A stretch of 62,000 nucleotides of DNA from Lingula anatina. Taxonomy: Eukaryota; Brachiopoda; Lingulata; Lingulida; Lingulidae. The stretch is taken from contig NW_019775494.1 in assembly GCF_001039355.2 (NCBI RefSeq), forward strand, positions 7,939 through 69,938. The letters are read 5' to 3'. A program made the position numbers and the translations under genes. Shown piece by piece: positions 33,646 through 48,100 of this stretch; the first letter of the stretch is position 1; each line of letters starts with the position of its first letter. Below the pieces are notes generated by a model. That model had not been told where the DNA came from. It did no database searches and worked only from the letters and a program-made list of their open reading frames with translations.

Positions 33646-36196
33646 AACACTGGGTGTGTTCACATCCATCTATCGTTACTTGGCTCCCTTTAAAGTACAT
33701 ACTAACCACAGACTTGTAGATCATCTTTAGTCAGCAATTACATGTATTTTTTCTAAAAAATGTGAACCTTTGTACCTCCTTAATTGACCCAACCTGGTAA
33801 ATGCCACTTAAAGTAGATCAAAATTGGAAACAGGGCGGATCTTTTCCGACCACAGGGAAAGTTGTTTTGAATCATTTGAACCCAGTGTAACGTGACAGAG
33901 AGTTCCCCCATGATAGAGAGTCCGCTTCCCATTCATTTGCACAGGTAAGCCTCGCCCTAGATTTTGACCCACTTAGGTCAGGCTGACCCTAACCATTATA
34001 ACTAAATGGAGGCGGAGTTTCTGTTACACGGACCTTCAGTTTCGTTACACCTAGCCTCCAAACCCCCCTGTCTACCGTCCTGAGGCAGCTGTGGCAAGAA
34101 TTTTTTTTTAAATCCCCATAGGTTCATCAATAAAGAAAACATTGTTGGATAATGAATAATTGAATTACGAATTATTGTAAAAATAGGAACTGACAGTGGG
34201 TAAAAAGCTACTTTAAAGGGGGTCAAAAAGGAGTGATATCGAATATGGCGCGAGGAAAAAGACATATCTAGCCGTGCGTATCGGGTATACATGTGTCTAA
34301 CTGTATACAGTTTGTAGAGTTGTCATTATTTTCTAAACACACAGTGATGTAAACCCTATTTATTGTTCCATTTTCAACATTAAGTAAAAATTTGAGTACT
34401 TGGGGTTTTTTTTTTCAGAATTCTTTACCCCGTTTTATCAGGCCCGTAGCCAGGGGGGGTTCGGGGGTTCGAAAGAACCGCCCCTTTTGCTGGGAAAGGT
34501 CCACTCTGGGTAAAATTTGATCTAGGTACATGAAGTTTTTATGGGAAAAGGTCCACTTTTTCAGAAAAAGAACCCCCCTTTTGAAATTGCTGGCTACGGG
34601 CCTGTTTATACAGGGAGACTTAAAAAAACATTACCTACCGATGTTTTGCCCATAACCAAATGAAGATTAACTTGGGTCAAAAGTGATTATGGAGGACCAC
34701 TGACAAGGGATGAAATAAAGAAATGATGAAAACACATTTCTAACACTGCAAACTAGGAAGCCAGATATCCTTCTAGAAGAAGTACAATCGTGTTCACAAC
34801 TTGGTTAACTTTAGCGGTGAATATTAAATGACATCCCCAAATGCCCAGACTGCAAAAATTATACAATTTTTAGAATAAAAAAAAAACAAGTTGTAGTTTA
34901 AACCATCAGATTTATTTGGCATTATGAGTTGGACGGCATCAACAGATGTCTACAAAATTTAAAATTATCACTGTTATCACCAGAATATAATCCTGTCACC
35001 AAAAATATAATAATCAGAACAAATCATATCATTATTATTAATCAGCATACTATCACAATTATAATAAAATTAATTCTTTTAATTAATATAAAGGATGAAC
35101 ATATTATTATGCAGTAATTTCTCACAGCAGCAAAAATTGAAAGAACACAAATTCAATCAAGGCACATGATATCACATGGTTATGAAAATAAAACTGACAC
35201 TGTTAATGGAAGTATGGATTTTGCTGAATGCTATGGTACATTTTGGCTGAAATCATCACAGGCTACTAAATTATGGTTATAAATGTAGTGAAATAGGAGA
35301 TCAAAGATTAGATGGAGTAATACATGTCTACTTAAACAAATTAAAAAAAAAAAACAACTTTGGATGGATGGACTACTGTCAACTGCTCTTCAACAGATGT
35401 GACAGAAATACGGAAATTCTGCTTTAACATTGCATAAACACAAAAAAACTGCAGAATGCAGAATAAGTTCATCTGGATGCAAAAATAATACAAACAAAAA
35501 ACTGCATGTGAGAACACAGTCTTGAATCTCAGTTCAAATAAATTGGTTTTGTTTGGGGCAATTTAATGAAGTTCTGACCTTCTATGGTATATTTTGTGTT
35601 GACAGTCCTCAGACCTATCAAATGCATGTAGTATATAAACAAAAACATTGACCCTACGAACCTCCAATTACAATTTTGAGCATGTAATAAATAAAGCATA
35701 AAAGTTACAGCACAAACTGACAGTTCATGACCAGCAGATCTGCTCAGGCATGTTACGAAACTTTATCACCCAACAGTCAAAATAATGTGGACAGTTTTGA
35801 AAGAAAACTAGCACATGCTAAATGGCATTCTTCCTATTTGTTACTGAGCAATATCACATGTCTGTACATATCTTGTGGCAACATGACTTATTTGTCTAAA
35901 ACGTCTCTGATATTGAAAATTATAATAATTTCCTCGGATATTTTACATCAAACTGCTTGGGAATTTCACAACAAGACAAGGTGGTGTGATCTAATTGATA
36001 TCACATGTATGTACGTCTTTTTTCGTTAATATCTTTCATGTAAACAAGGAAAAATAAATCCCTTGTCATAAAGTGCAAAAACTCCTTAAAATGAGAACAC
36101 AGAATCCTGATCTTTTTTTCTTTCTAGATGTTGACGGGCTGTTTCCTTTTGAAATGTGAAAATTTAGTTCTGTTTTATACATGTAGCAACTGTGTG
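33646..36196. other. Convergent intergenic region with 3' UTRs
   Basis: This separates the ends of the SRCR mosaic gene (+) and the CFAP92-like gene (-). Signals seen: AATAAA at 34129-34134 on the plus strand and AATAAA at 34916-34911 on the minus strand, which would give 3' UTRs of about 0.5 and 1.3 kb. A TIR element sits between them. At about 33910-33955 there is a weak, deleted-looking match to family B ends. No coding exon is seen. Confidence 0.45.
34439..34604 (+). mobile_element. Short TIR element, family A copy 2
   Basis: CAGGCCCGTAGCCAG at the start and CTGGCTACGGGCCTG at the end are perfect 15-bp inverted repeats. The flanks are TTTAT on both sides, a 5-bp target duplication. It is 166 bp with no ORF. 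The interior contains a GGTTCGAAAGAACC palindrome shared with copy 1. Confidence 0.85.
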
Positions 36197-39100
36197 CTAT
36201 GTTGCCTCAAGAGCCACTTTAGAGTCATCTGTCTTTTGTGTAAGAGTAGAGTTTAGTTTTTCCATCTTTTCTGTGAGGTCTGTTGGTTCCTGTACCTCAA
36301 CCCTGAGGGGGTACGACCTGTAGCTGGGAGCCAAGCCCATATCTCCTGAGTCGCTGAACATCGTCTGCTGTTGAAGCAAGAGACGCTCATCTAAGCTTTG
36401 GAACAAGTTATTGTCTTTTTCTTTTTCTGTTAATGGGACAAGCTTTCGTTTTGACAGGGCACTCTTTTCCTTGTGGTAAACACTAAAAGAGAGAAAAAAG
36501 TATATTTTATAGATTGAAATAAAATATATTAAATAGCTCATTACATTATGCTATTTTCAAAGTTTCAAGTCAAAATATATAAAAAAACATTAAAATATTG
36601 AGCAAAATGATGCAGTTGATTATAAGCCTTTGCTAGGTGAAAATACCTTATATGAATATGTAGCATACAATATCAGAAGAATTCTATAAAACATCATCTT
36701 TATCTGGGTCAACTACAGCAATTTGCTTCAAATGAAACTACTGCTTTATAATAACCACAAATTCAAACCACACTTACTTAAAGTCACCCCCTTTCCTTAA
36801 GTTAAATTTATGGTGCTCATAGTCTCTGACGGGTATCTTATTTCTCTCCAGCAGCCAGCTGTGCTCCTCATATGGCCCAGGCATAAACCCGTTCACCCTC
36901 TCCTCAAACTCCCCATCCACAGCAGGAACTATGGGAAGGCCAGCTTCCCTCTTGGCAGTGTCCACGCTGGGATTGAGAACCACATTTAGAGGGGGTACAT
37001 CATGGAGTCTCATGGGGTCTTTCCTCAGACTGAACTTTTTAGGTTCATCTTTCAGCAGGCCTTGCAGTTTTGCTATTTGATTATTTGATTTTGGGCCAGC
37101 GTCTTTCTGCTCTGTGACGGTATTGCAGCGATGTAGGTAAAATCTGGGGTCATCGATGACTATTCTTGACCGCCATTTTTCTTGGTCAATTTTCGCTGCT
37201 TCTCGTTGCTCTTCGTGCAGTTTGTCGCCAGCTTGGTGAATGGTCACTGGGAATATGTGTCCAAAGTGAGGCAAAGGTTTACGCCAAATATCGAGATCTT
37301 CCCTACGTTTGTGCCATGGGTAAGTGTCCCTGTCCAGTGTAGGATCTAGCACATTTGTATGCATGGTATTCTCTCGCCATGGCTGAATAAAGAAAGGAAA
37401 AGTTGAATAATTTTATTTTGTTCTAAACAAATGATATTAAGGATACATTCAGCATTTTTTTACTCTATTTTTTGAAAATTATATCATATTGTTTTACACA
37501 TTGCTATCAAACAAACTCACTTAACATCTATTACATTGTGACATTAAGTTACACGTCTATGACACTGCCGCATTCCAGGCATCTCCAATGCATTGTCACA
37601 TCAATGGCAAATGTCCCAAACACAGTTCATTCAGCACACTGTCACACCCAGCACACCTAACATATTCAGCACACTATCACACCCAGCACACCTAACACAT
37701 TCCTCACTTACCTCTGTCAACTCATCCACTCTAGCCACATCTGGCTTCTTGGGGTGCTGGTTACACATGCGCAGGTTGTTCACCCCTGGGAATGTGAAGC
37801 CACGTGCAGTCCTCCAGGCTGCCTTGGAATCCACTGTCTCCTGTCTCTTCACTGCCTCCACACTGACTGGGACCACTGTCATAGAGTGGTTATAGTCCTG
37901 GCAGTAGGTGAAACGGTGGTCTGCACTCTGAGGGAGAGACAGAGGGGTAATGAAATATCTGATAATTAAAGTGAGTTATCACCATGGGTATTTTTTGGAT
38001 GAACACCAAAATAGTTATAGGTTTGTTGTTTTCAGGGCATATCTATAATATCTTATTCAATACTTTTATTCATACAGCATTTATTGATTACAATATCACC
38101 TTGTGGCAGAATGCTTCTATGGAATGGGTATGATCCTTGGAGAGGTCAAACAAAAGGGCAGCAAAAGAAAAGGTGTCTGTTGTCCATTTACCTTGAAATG
38201 AGGGTTATTACAGTTCAGGAATGAGACTGCCATTAATGAAAAAGTCTAAAAATATGACATGGGGTCCAATGAAAATCTGGAATGCCTAGGCCAATGATGT
38301 TTTTGGCTTCCAAAAAGTCAGGAATCCACTGATAGTCTGGAAAACCTCTTCCTTGATAGTTATAATGTATGTCTTACCTTGGACAGCTCTTGGCGTAACT
38401 TCTCTTTGGCCAGTTCTGTGGAGTTCAGTGACTGTGTACTGTAGTTGTGAGCAACCTGCACATTGGCACGTACTGTGGGGGGCTTGGAACGTGTCCTTAG
38501 ACTGCGATTTCTCTCACTGGTCTGTCTGGTGGAGATCTGTGGGAACATCAACAATTAGTAATTGCTTTGCTAATTAACTATCTGAACCCTTTTTCATTAA
38601 TTAAAAAAATCATTTAGGAGGCAGTAATCTGACAACATTTAATGACATATTAAAGATTCAACAACATTTAACAACATATTACATGCAAAGTACATGTAAC
38701 AGAAAAAAAAAAGAATCAAAAAGTCACTCAACCATGGTAAGCTAACCAATTACAAAACATGTCTTAGACCCCATTTCCATAGATTTTTAAATCGATCTAT
38801 CCCTGTGGGAGTCTCACTAGATTAGCCGGCTTAAGCGTCTGTCCCGCCTACTGAAAGCTGTAAGGGGGTAATTAACTATGGTGCGTGCTCGGCTGACTGC
38901 AATTTAGCGTGAACCCCCAGGGAGTTAGGTTGATCTAAATCTTAATCTCTAGATCGATCTTAGTTGCCATTTATTAGTTACATGTACTTGTATCATGTAA
39001 TAGAAAACAACATGATAAAGCTTACAATATTTTCTCTGACGTAATCATGATGGCTTCCCAGCATGTTTCTCTCCTCCACCACCTCCATATAGGTCATGTT

Positions 39101-42100
39101 GTAGTTGTCCAGGGGCGGCCAGTATCTTGACCGAGACTTGGGCTGGTCAGCTGCTTCATGGTCATTGGCCATGTCATGGTGATCCTCTGCCACCTTGTCT
39201 TGAGTCTCTTCACCAAGATCTGTGGAGTGAAGGACGGGTGATTAAATATACTGAAGTGTGTGTGTGTTTCTTTGTTCACATTTATTTCATTTTATTTCAA
39301 CATTCTGTCTGATAAGTTCATATTTTAGAGGTCTGGTGAGAACCCTCTTTCTTTTGGAGTAAATTAAATTTCTTTTATCTTTAAATTTGGACAAACTTTA
39401 TTTCTTAAGTTTCTTTTTGAAAGCTGGCCCTGTGGTTGAATAACTTGTTTACCTGCAAGGTCGTCTGCTGTAAGAGGGACTCCAAACTCTCTGCTCATGG
39501 ACACGATCATTTCAGCATTGGGGAAGAGGTCATTACGAACAGCTGTTCTTAACATCTTCATCCTTGTCAGCTACAATGATAAAATATTACAGCTTACATA
39601 TTAATTTAAACAGTAATGTTTAGTCATAAATTCAGGATTTCCAGATCTTTTTAAAATTTCTTTAAAAAACAGTCTACTATTGACATTTACTGAAATGGTA
39701 ATGATAATCTTATGGTGGGCAAAGGAAAGTGAACATCAGCACTTTGAAACTCAGGCAACAGAAATTTTTCATTTTTCTTTTAAAATACTCCCATCTTATT
39801 TCTTTAATCAAAGTACTGCATCATTATCAAGGTATATTTCAGGAGGTATTAAAGCGACAACCAATGGAAACAGATTTTCAGCCTTGCTGTATGTGCTATT
39901 AAATCCTACATACCTCATCTAACTTTACCAGGGCTTCAAAGCAGGGTTTAGGCACCATATCACGCACATACAGCAATGGCTGCTGCATGATTACGGACAG
40001 AGGCTCGTGCAGTTTTACGCGGCACAAATCCACATCCAGTGGCCCGTACAGCCTCTCTTTAAAAGCCAGGTCAGAGTTAAAGAGCACTTCAATTTCTGAA
40101 ACACAAATCATTATATATAGACGATAGAATACTTGTTTGTTAAAATGCATTAAGAGTATGCATAACATCTGTTTGTAAAACAGAGATATTTAAAAGCTTA
40201 ATGTTTGATCAATCAAATAAATAAATAATTAACAATTTGAAATACAAAATCAAGCACACTTAATAATACTGTAATCAATTGTTTAATCTGACAGAATAAA
40301 AAAATATATATACTGATCCAGAAAAAGCAATTGTATATAGTATGTTGTCATTATTGCTTTCAAACTTACAAAAAAAAAGTACTGAAATAGTCAAAATTAA
40401 AGCCTCATAAATCACTACTTTTCCTCATAACAAGACTAGTCTAATTCTAAATCTTGAAAGCTGCTTAATCACCTGCATTCTCAGGTTTAGGCAGGGCCTC
40501 CCACAGCTGTTGTATGGCCCCATCCTTGAGACCCTCCAGCACAAACAAGTGGAACACACCGTCCATCAGCTGGAAACCAGTCACTATATCCAGGTGGCGA
40601 CTCCTCTGCTGACCCCTGAAGTTACAGGATACAAACAATATAGAATGAACAGGAGAAGCTTGGGTCATGTTAGCATGCCATTTTTAGTATTATCAACTCA
40701 ATATTTATGAAAGATGGGGGGGGGGGGGGGGGTATTTCGCAAAAATGTTACACTAGTCTGTAAAGTATGCTACCATCTGTCATAGTGAGGGTATTGGTAA
40801 AACATGGACATCAGTCCTATGATATCCCTTATAGTAACCACAACTATGGACACAGTTGTACTTGCATACTTATTAGATTCAATAAGGTATTTTATTTATT
40901 TATTTATTTGTTAATATATTTATGGGGGAGTGTTAAACAGCCCACTTTAAAGTGTTAAAAGAGCAGTCTTGTGACCTTATACTTACAATGACAACTTGTA
41001 TGTTGACAGGGCAGCGTCAATGACATGTTGTGGCATGGTGTCAAGTTCCAGAGCCCTGGCGTTGATGTCAGTGACCAGCGTCTGAAGCTTCCGTAGAAAC
41101 TGGACATTTTTGTAGTCAAATATGAACACAATTCTGCCAAATGGACACTGTGGATAAAAAACAAGAACAGTTACTGTATAATTAATGGCTTGGTAACACA
41201 ATGTATTTTTTTCTATTTTGTAGGTTTCAAAATAACGTGGGGTGTTAAATTTGATTTTAATTCACAACTTTGATACACATTATTTATTGTCATATTTTAA
41301 TGTGCATGTGAGCTCTGGAGTTAGGATATCACCAAAGATGAAGTCACAGATGCCTCACAGGTAGAGAAACACAGTTTAGTCTCTTATGAACCAACAATTC
41401 TTTTAATGCTGTGTTCAGAATAAAAGTTATTGTACCAGCAGGATCAATCTATCTAAACAGGGATTCTCTCAAAGGCACATTCAATGTAATCAGTTAAATT
41501 GTTTGGCATGGTAGTACGATATCTTCTATTATTGACACAGCCTTACACTTTTTGTTTAATGTTCTCTTACACTCACTTCAAATGCTGTCTCCAGCTCCCC
41601 CTTGGCTGCCAGCTCAGATGGAGTCACCAGTGGGTAGGCCAGCTCAAAGCGCACCTTCAACATGGCGTGAGACTGGAGATAATGGCCCACAGGGAGAGGA
41701 GTGTCCACTGGAAGGAACAAAAATAGTATAATTTATAAACAGGAATATGATATTAAAATAGTCATCAGACTATGTTCACCTGAGGTTCAAAGATTATAGG
41801 ATGCTATAAGCATGGGATGTTTAGGCCAGCAGAAGCTTGCTGATAAGGAAGGAATGAAGAAAAATGATTATCAAGATGGAAATTCACATCTGGCAGTTCA
41901 CAGATTAGAAAAACCTTATAACCTTATAATTAATGCAAATCTATATACTGTGAATCTAAAAATGAATTAATCAGTAAAAGACCCCCAAAATCAGGGAAAA
42001 TTTTTAAATTCCATGCATTACAAGGCAATCCCATGTGTTTGGGTCAGAATATAACCCTCTGTCATCAGGGTATCACTTGAATCACCATATCCCTGCACTG

Positions 42101-45100
42101 TACACCAACTTACCTGGTCCATCCACAGCCCCCTCCACACCAAACACCTTCCCTTCCTCTGTGTTCTTCATACCCAGGAGGTCAGGTGGGGGACAGTTGT
42201 GTAGGGGCACCTTGAGATTCATCACCCTCTCCCCCAGGAGGAGTTCTGACAGGTCGAACTTTCCCACGGCGTACGGGTCCCAGGGCTTGGGGCGGCCTTT
42301 CAGGGGGTTGAACAGAGTTCTCCTGCCTGGAATTATAATATGAAGTTCATTCTGACTTGTAAAACTTGTTTGATTCAAGTGAGTCAGTCTTGTGCTGTTT
42401 AAAACTGTACCATCAGTTTTTATATTAGATAAGACAAATAACACACCGAATGCTGAAAACTGAGTGCTTTGGATATAAAAAAAGAACGTCCATGTTGAAT
42501 CTTCCATTTTATTTTAAAAATCATCAATTATAATTCAATACAAAATATTTGAAATTATCATTATAATTGTTATGGCTTTTCTTAATCATAACATGAGCGA
42601 CCCAGCAACTGAAGTTTATAGAATACATACCTGAGACTGCTCCAACACTGTTGATCTTTTCATCCTCCAGGTCATCACCAAATAAGGTAGCTTTCAACTT
42701 CTCTTTCTCAATGATACGGTCTCTGTCATGGACCCCTATCTCCAGGGGAGGGCCATTCAGCAGCTCCCTCAGTTCACAGGGGGGAATTGTGCCTGGTAAA
42801 GACAATATGGAAGTCAAACCCAAGCTTGCAAATAAGTAGTGACACTGAAGGACTGAAGATTGTACTCATGGGGGAAACACAGTGGTCTCTCCACCGGTGA
42901 TAATAAAAATAGTTTTATTTGCTTTTGATGTAATTTTTTAAATACTTGCATATTTACTGATCACAAGCTGTGCTTGTTTTTATACAAATATACAAAAGTA
43001 TGTCATTTTCACTGCAGTTAACTGTTATTCCTATTTACCTAGTAGGAGGTTTTACAACGATCTTTCTTCAACAGTTCATCTTGTTTCAATTTATTGGTAG
43101 ACATATATACAAAAAATGCCCATTTTACTGCATTCATCTAAGATTGTTAACTTTCTTGTAGTGACAATCTTTATATTGTTTCAACACAAGTACACAAGAG
43201 AACTGAAGTAAACTAGCTGTAATTCCTCACCTAAGAGGACCACATTGAGGTCATCCCAGTAGATGCTCTTTCCCTGCTCCCTCCCAACACTCAGGTGCCA
43301 CGGCTGTTTATAGAACTGGTACTTGATATAGGCTGGATCACATCTGAGAAAGAGAGAGAGAGAATAAAGCATATATGACAAACTTGTGCATTTCAACACT
43401 TGCAAACTTTGAAAAACTGCTGTTAACTTGGGTAAAATGAATTTTTTTTTCTCTTGGCGATCCTTTGAAACAGGTAGTCACTACAGTTAATTAATTAATT
43501 AATTTATAAATAAATAGAACAAAAATTGATTTACTCAGATTCAAAACAAGAGATATAATAAATAAATAAGCAAACAAATAAAGCAAAACTTGAATTATCC
43601 AGATTGAGAACAAGACTTACTTTTGTTTGAGTTGTGAATAAGTCAGAGGGGTCTCAGGCATGTTGGTGGCAGAATGCACTTTAATAATCATAGGGTTGAG
43701 TGCCCTGTGCTGCTCCTCGGACATAAGTGGACCATCCACTGTCACAGTAAAGAACAGGTCCTCCACGCCAGGGACAGGGGTCCCTATTCTGTTGGTGAGG
43801 CTCTTCATACCTGAGAGGGTAGACAACATGGATTTATAGTTAAACAGAGCCATCAGTTTGGTGATAAATAAAAAACCTCACACAGCACTTGGTAACTTGG
43901 TATATCAAATGCCACAGAATATGGTTATTACTTGATTTTTTTTCAAAAACCTCACTTATATTCCAGTATATTATTTTTTCAAGATTTACCATTTTAGTTA
44001 CTCATAAGAAAGACATTTCTAGCTTAAAATCAATTAAATTTTCAACCAACATTTAATGTTACATAGACAAAATCTAAAGAATATTGCTAATTCATTTTGT
44101 TAATGATTCAAAGGAAGAATTATTGTATCAATATATAAATGAGTACAACCAGAGCAATTGGTTCAACATTCATCTCACGTACAACATCAATATGCTATCA
44201 CAGCAATTCTTTATACCTACCTCCAAAGAGAATAGCCATTCTAACTGGCACACAGCATATTCCAAACTTCCGTGCCAGCTCAGCTGCTGCAGCCTCTGCC
44301 TCGGCTTTCTTAGTCCGTCTCCGTTTGGGAGCTTCTCCCTCCTTAGAGTCCTTAGAGATGGCTGTCGTGGCAACAGTAGCTGGGCTCTTAGGTGCAGCAG
44401 TGCCATCTGAAATGGAAATATTATTTATGACAGGTACTTCGTAATTGTTCAGTGCATAAAAGGCACTCACATGTATAAACACTCTGAATCCCCTTATGTT
44501 TCAAAAATAATGAACCTTCGTCTTAAGATAAATAAAGAATACTGAGCAAGTTTACTGAATACTTGAATGTTTTGGTTCAAAAAGTTCATTTTGCTGAAAG
44601 GTATGTACATTGATGACTAAAAACAAAATCTACGTGTCGGTTAAAAAAAAAATCACACAGCTACAGCATACAGATGGCGCCACTTATAAACCCATCAATA
44701 AATTTGCATATATTGCACTAGGTACACAAGTGGGGTTATAGAGGGGGCCAAAGGGTGATGACTTTGGGTGGGTGGGTGGGAGGGTGGAAGATGGGGGTGA
44801 TGACACTTACTATCACTGCCAGCCACAGACTTGCCCTGGGTCTTGTGTGAGGACTGTGCTGAGGACGGTCCCTCACGGCGCCCTGATGGCGACAACGACG
44901 AAGACGCAGCTCTGTCTTTCTTCATGTCTGGAGGAGGTAAGCTCTGGCTCCGGGACATTCTGGTCTGGCCCTTGGGCTCTTCCTTCTCCCCTGCATGTCC
45001 ACTCTTGGACACCCTGCCCCTGGGTTTCTTTGGGCTCTGTTTCTTCAGCTCTTTAGCAGCTGAGGGAGAGTCCACTCCAGCCAGCCTGCCCAGTCGGCTG

Positions 45101-48100
45101 TATGACCTGTGATTATTAAGTATTTAAAATTAATATATTGGTTTAATCTTTGATTCAGCTCACTTGATAATTATGCCTACGGATTGTATATCATTACAGC
45201 AGAGGTGTGTTTAGCTACAATAAATTATTACTCCCCTATTATTAGAAAAGGTGTATTTGAGTTCAGTACACTGACAAGCTTCATAGATTACCTGTATGTT
45301 CTACTTGTTTTTCAAAAGTTTTGAATAATTAGAAAAATATCATACAATATTATGTCATGTAAATGTTCATAGAGTGACTTAAAATATTATGTGTCCAGTA
45401 CTATTTTGTATAACTTAAAGTTGGATTGACTGAATTCTTTATCATCTCTTGCTCTCAGTAACCTCCGTACATGATCTTACAATCTGATTCAGAAATCTCG
45501 TACCACATACAGCTGTATAACATGTACTGTACACATTTATACAAATATTTTTGGTTTCACTAGTTTTGTTTTATGGCATTATATCATGCAATCCAAACAA
45601 CACAGCTCTTATGATAGGGGTTATAATATATCAACATTAAAAAAAAAAAGATTCAAATATCATTTCCTGGTTCTTTAATTTGGTTTCTGGTTTCACTTAT
45701 TTTGCTTTATGGCATTATATCATGAAATCCAAACAACACGGCTCTTATTGTAGGGTTTATAACATATTTACACTAGAAAAATGCTTCAAACCTCATTTCC
45801 TGGTTTTCATCTTCCTTTGTTTCCTCATTCTTCACAGACACCAGTGTGTAAGGTGTCCCAGGTGTCCCGGCTTGTGTTGTGGGTGCTGCCCCCTGCTGGG
45901 GGACAGGCACACTAGGTGTGACTGCACTGGTATTGGTGTTAGCAGGAGATGCAGCCCTAGTCACTGACAGTTCAACTTTTCCTGTAGCCTGCACTGGCTG
46001 CTGCTGGTCTTTCCCTTGCTCCCTGTCTCTGGCAGCTGAGAAATCAGGAAACAGTCAAAAATATTGAATTACTGATGGCTGGTAACTATCAAAGCATTGG
46101 TCTGTTGAGTCAAGACTGAGACAGTAAGAATAAGTTTTTGAAGTTCAATAAATCTGTTTCCTCTGATTTAACCTGCCATTTCTTCATATTCATGTTTCTA
46201 AATGCACTAGGTCTTATGTTGTTAGAAATCAATCCATCATCTCTAGCTCTGTATTGACTTTGATATCCCTTGGATTCTTACAAACACCCAATGCAATATA
46301 TAAAATCAAACTACTTCTTCAAATATTTTCATCACTTAAATGATGAAAGGTTTTTAAATATTCATTTAATATAATTTACAATCAATTTACAAAAGAAGCC
46401 ATAAATGTCTGACTCATTCCTCAAATCAAGTAATACCCACCTTTGTTCTTCCTGTTTTTCTCTTTCTCCATCTTCATGAGTCTGCTCTCTCTCCACTCTG
46501 CCCTGAGCTCAGGTTGGGAAGGCAAGGGACGGTCTAAGTACAGCTTCTTGGGCTGAAGTTTCAGGTAGTTGTTGGACTGCTTCATCACCAGTTGCTTCAC
46601 CCCTCCAATATCATCTGGACTGGTGCCTGAATTAAGAAGCAAATTGTTTTGAAAAAATTGGGCTGGTATCAATTACCAGTATTGATCAAGGCAATTAACA
46701 GAGGATTTATGCTGGTGGCCGTACCTTTATCAAGGGGCAATTAATGATCTAAGTTTAATTAAGGTTTGTAGATGTTGTCTTTGAAATATGATATCTGAAG
46801 AAATACTTAATTCAATTTCCTACTAGGGTGGGATATGAGTGCCTGTCATAAATCTTACTGATACTTTTGTTCAGTTGAAATAAGCTGTTAGTCTCTCTGA
46901 TTTATGATGAGATAAGAGGAAAAATCTAGATTCAATATAACCTTCTTCACATTTCAGTTTTGCCCTAGTTCACATAGGAATCATAAAATAAATCACAATG
47001 GGGCATATTGACCTTGAGTGGCTATGAATATAATGATTATGGAATAAAAAAATTGCCAAAATATTCAGACTTTTGAACAATTTCTGCTGGCAAAAGTACC
47101 TGGTTTGGCAGTGGGAAGCTTGAAAGCCTTTGGTCTGTCATATCTGGCTCTCATGCCAAGTTTGTCCTTGGTGTCCCAGATCCTGAGCTCCATGGTGTGG
47201 TTATACAGCTTCAAAAGGGAGTCCTTGGTCAGGTACATAGTGTGCCTTAACAGAAGAAGACATGCATCATTAATTTATTGATATTCATTCTCCTGTTTGT
47301 TTCAGTTGTTTTTTTTTTTAATTTTAAACTTCACATCACATGCAGACTTTTCATTTTTTTATTTATTAATATTATCTTATTGTTTTTTCTCTTTAGAGTT
47401 AAAATGAAGAAAAAAAGAAAACGGATAGTCTACAGTTTCAATCAAATGATGTTGTGCAGTCGACGGCAGTCCTTAAAACAACTAAACTCAGTCTCTTTAG
47501 AATAGATATCAAATAGCACTTTTTTTCAATCACTGCAATCAAACAGACTTTAATCAGTCCTCACTTTAAGGTCCAGGCCACCCATGTCTGTTCCCCATCC
47601 TGCCATGTCTTGACCACCTTAGCGTCCAGGTTCTCCGGGTAGATCTTGGCGGCCATCCCGTAAGTGACCACGTCAATCCTGACCGGCTCGTCATCATCGG
47701 GCATCAGGTAATACTCGCAGTGGTAGTACCCCTGTGCACGCGGTGCCTCCACGATGCGCTTTTTGCGTCGCACCAGGTCTGTGAAATCTGGCATGTCTTC
47801 GTCGTCAGCTGAAATAAATGCCATGTGAAATGTTCTATAAAATGATCTCACAATGATACTTTTTGTGTTTCAAACATTTTGGCTTTTTTTTTTTCGGTGT
47901 CCACTGTTGGTATACCAAAACCATCATGCAAGAATAAAATTGCTTACATATAAAATGAATTAATAATACTAGGATTTTTTTATTTCTTTTTCTCAAGTTA
48001 TACAAAAATAAACCAAGTGTGACATTATGGCAGTGTTCAAAACATCAAGCACAATAATAGCATCCTGGAGTAAATCTTTGTCTGGTACTTTTCCACTTGT

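Noticed and set aside
34459-34484. GGTTCGAAAGAACC inside the family A element, resembling a tRNA B box
   Set aside because: It is a palindrome of the element, there is no A box or cloverleaf, and copies end in TIRs with target duplications, so a SINE or tRNA origin is not supported.
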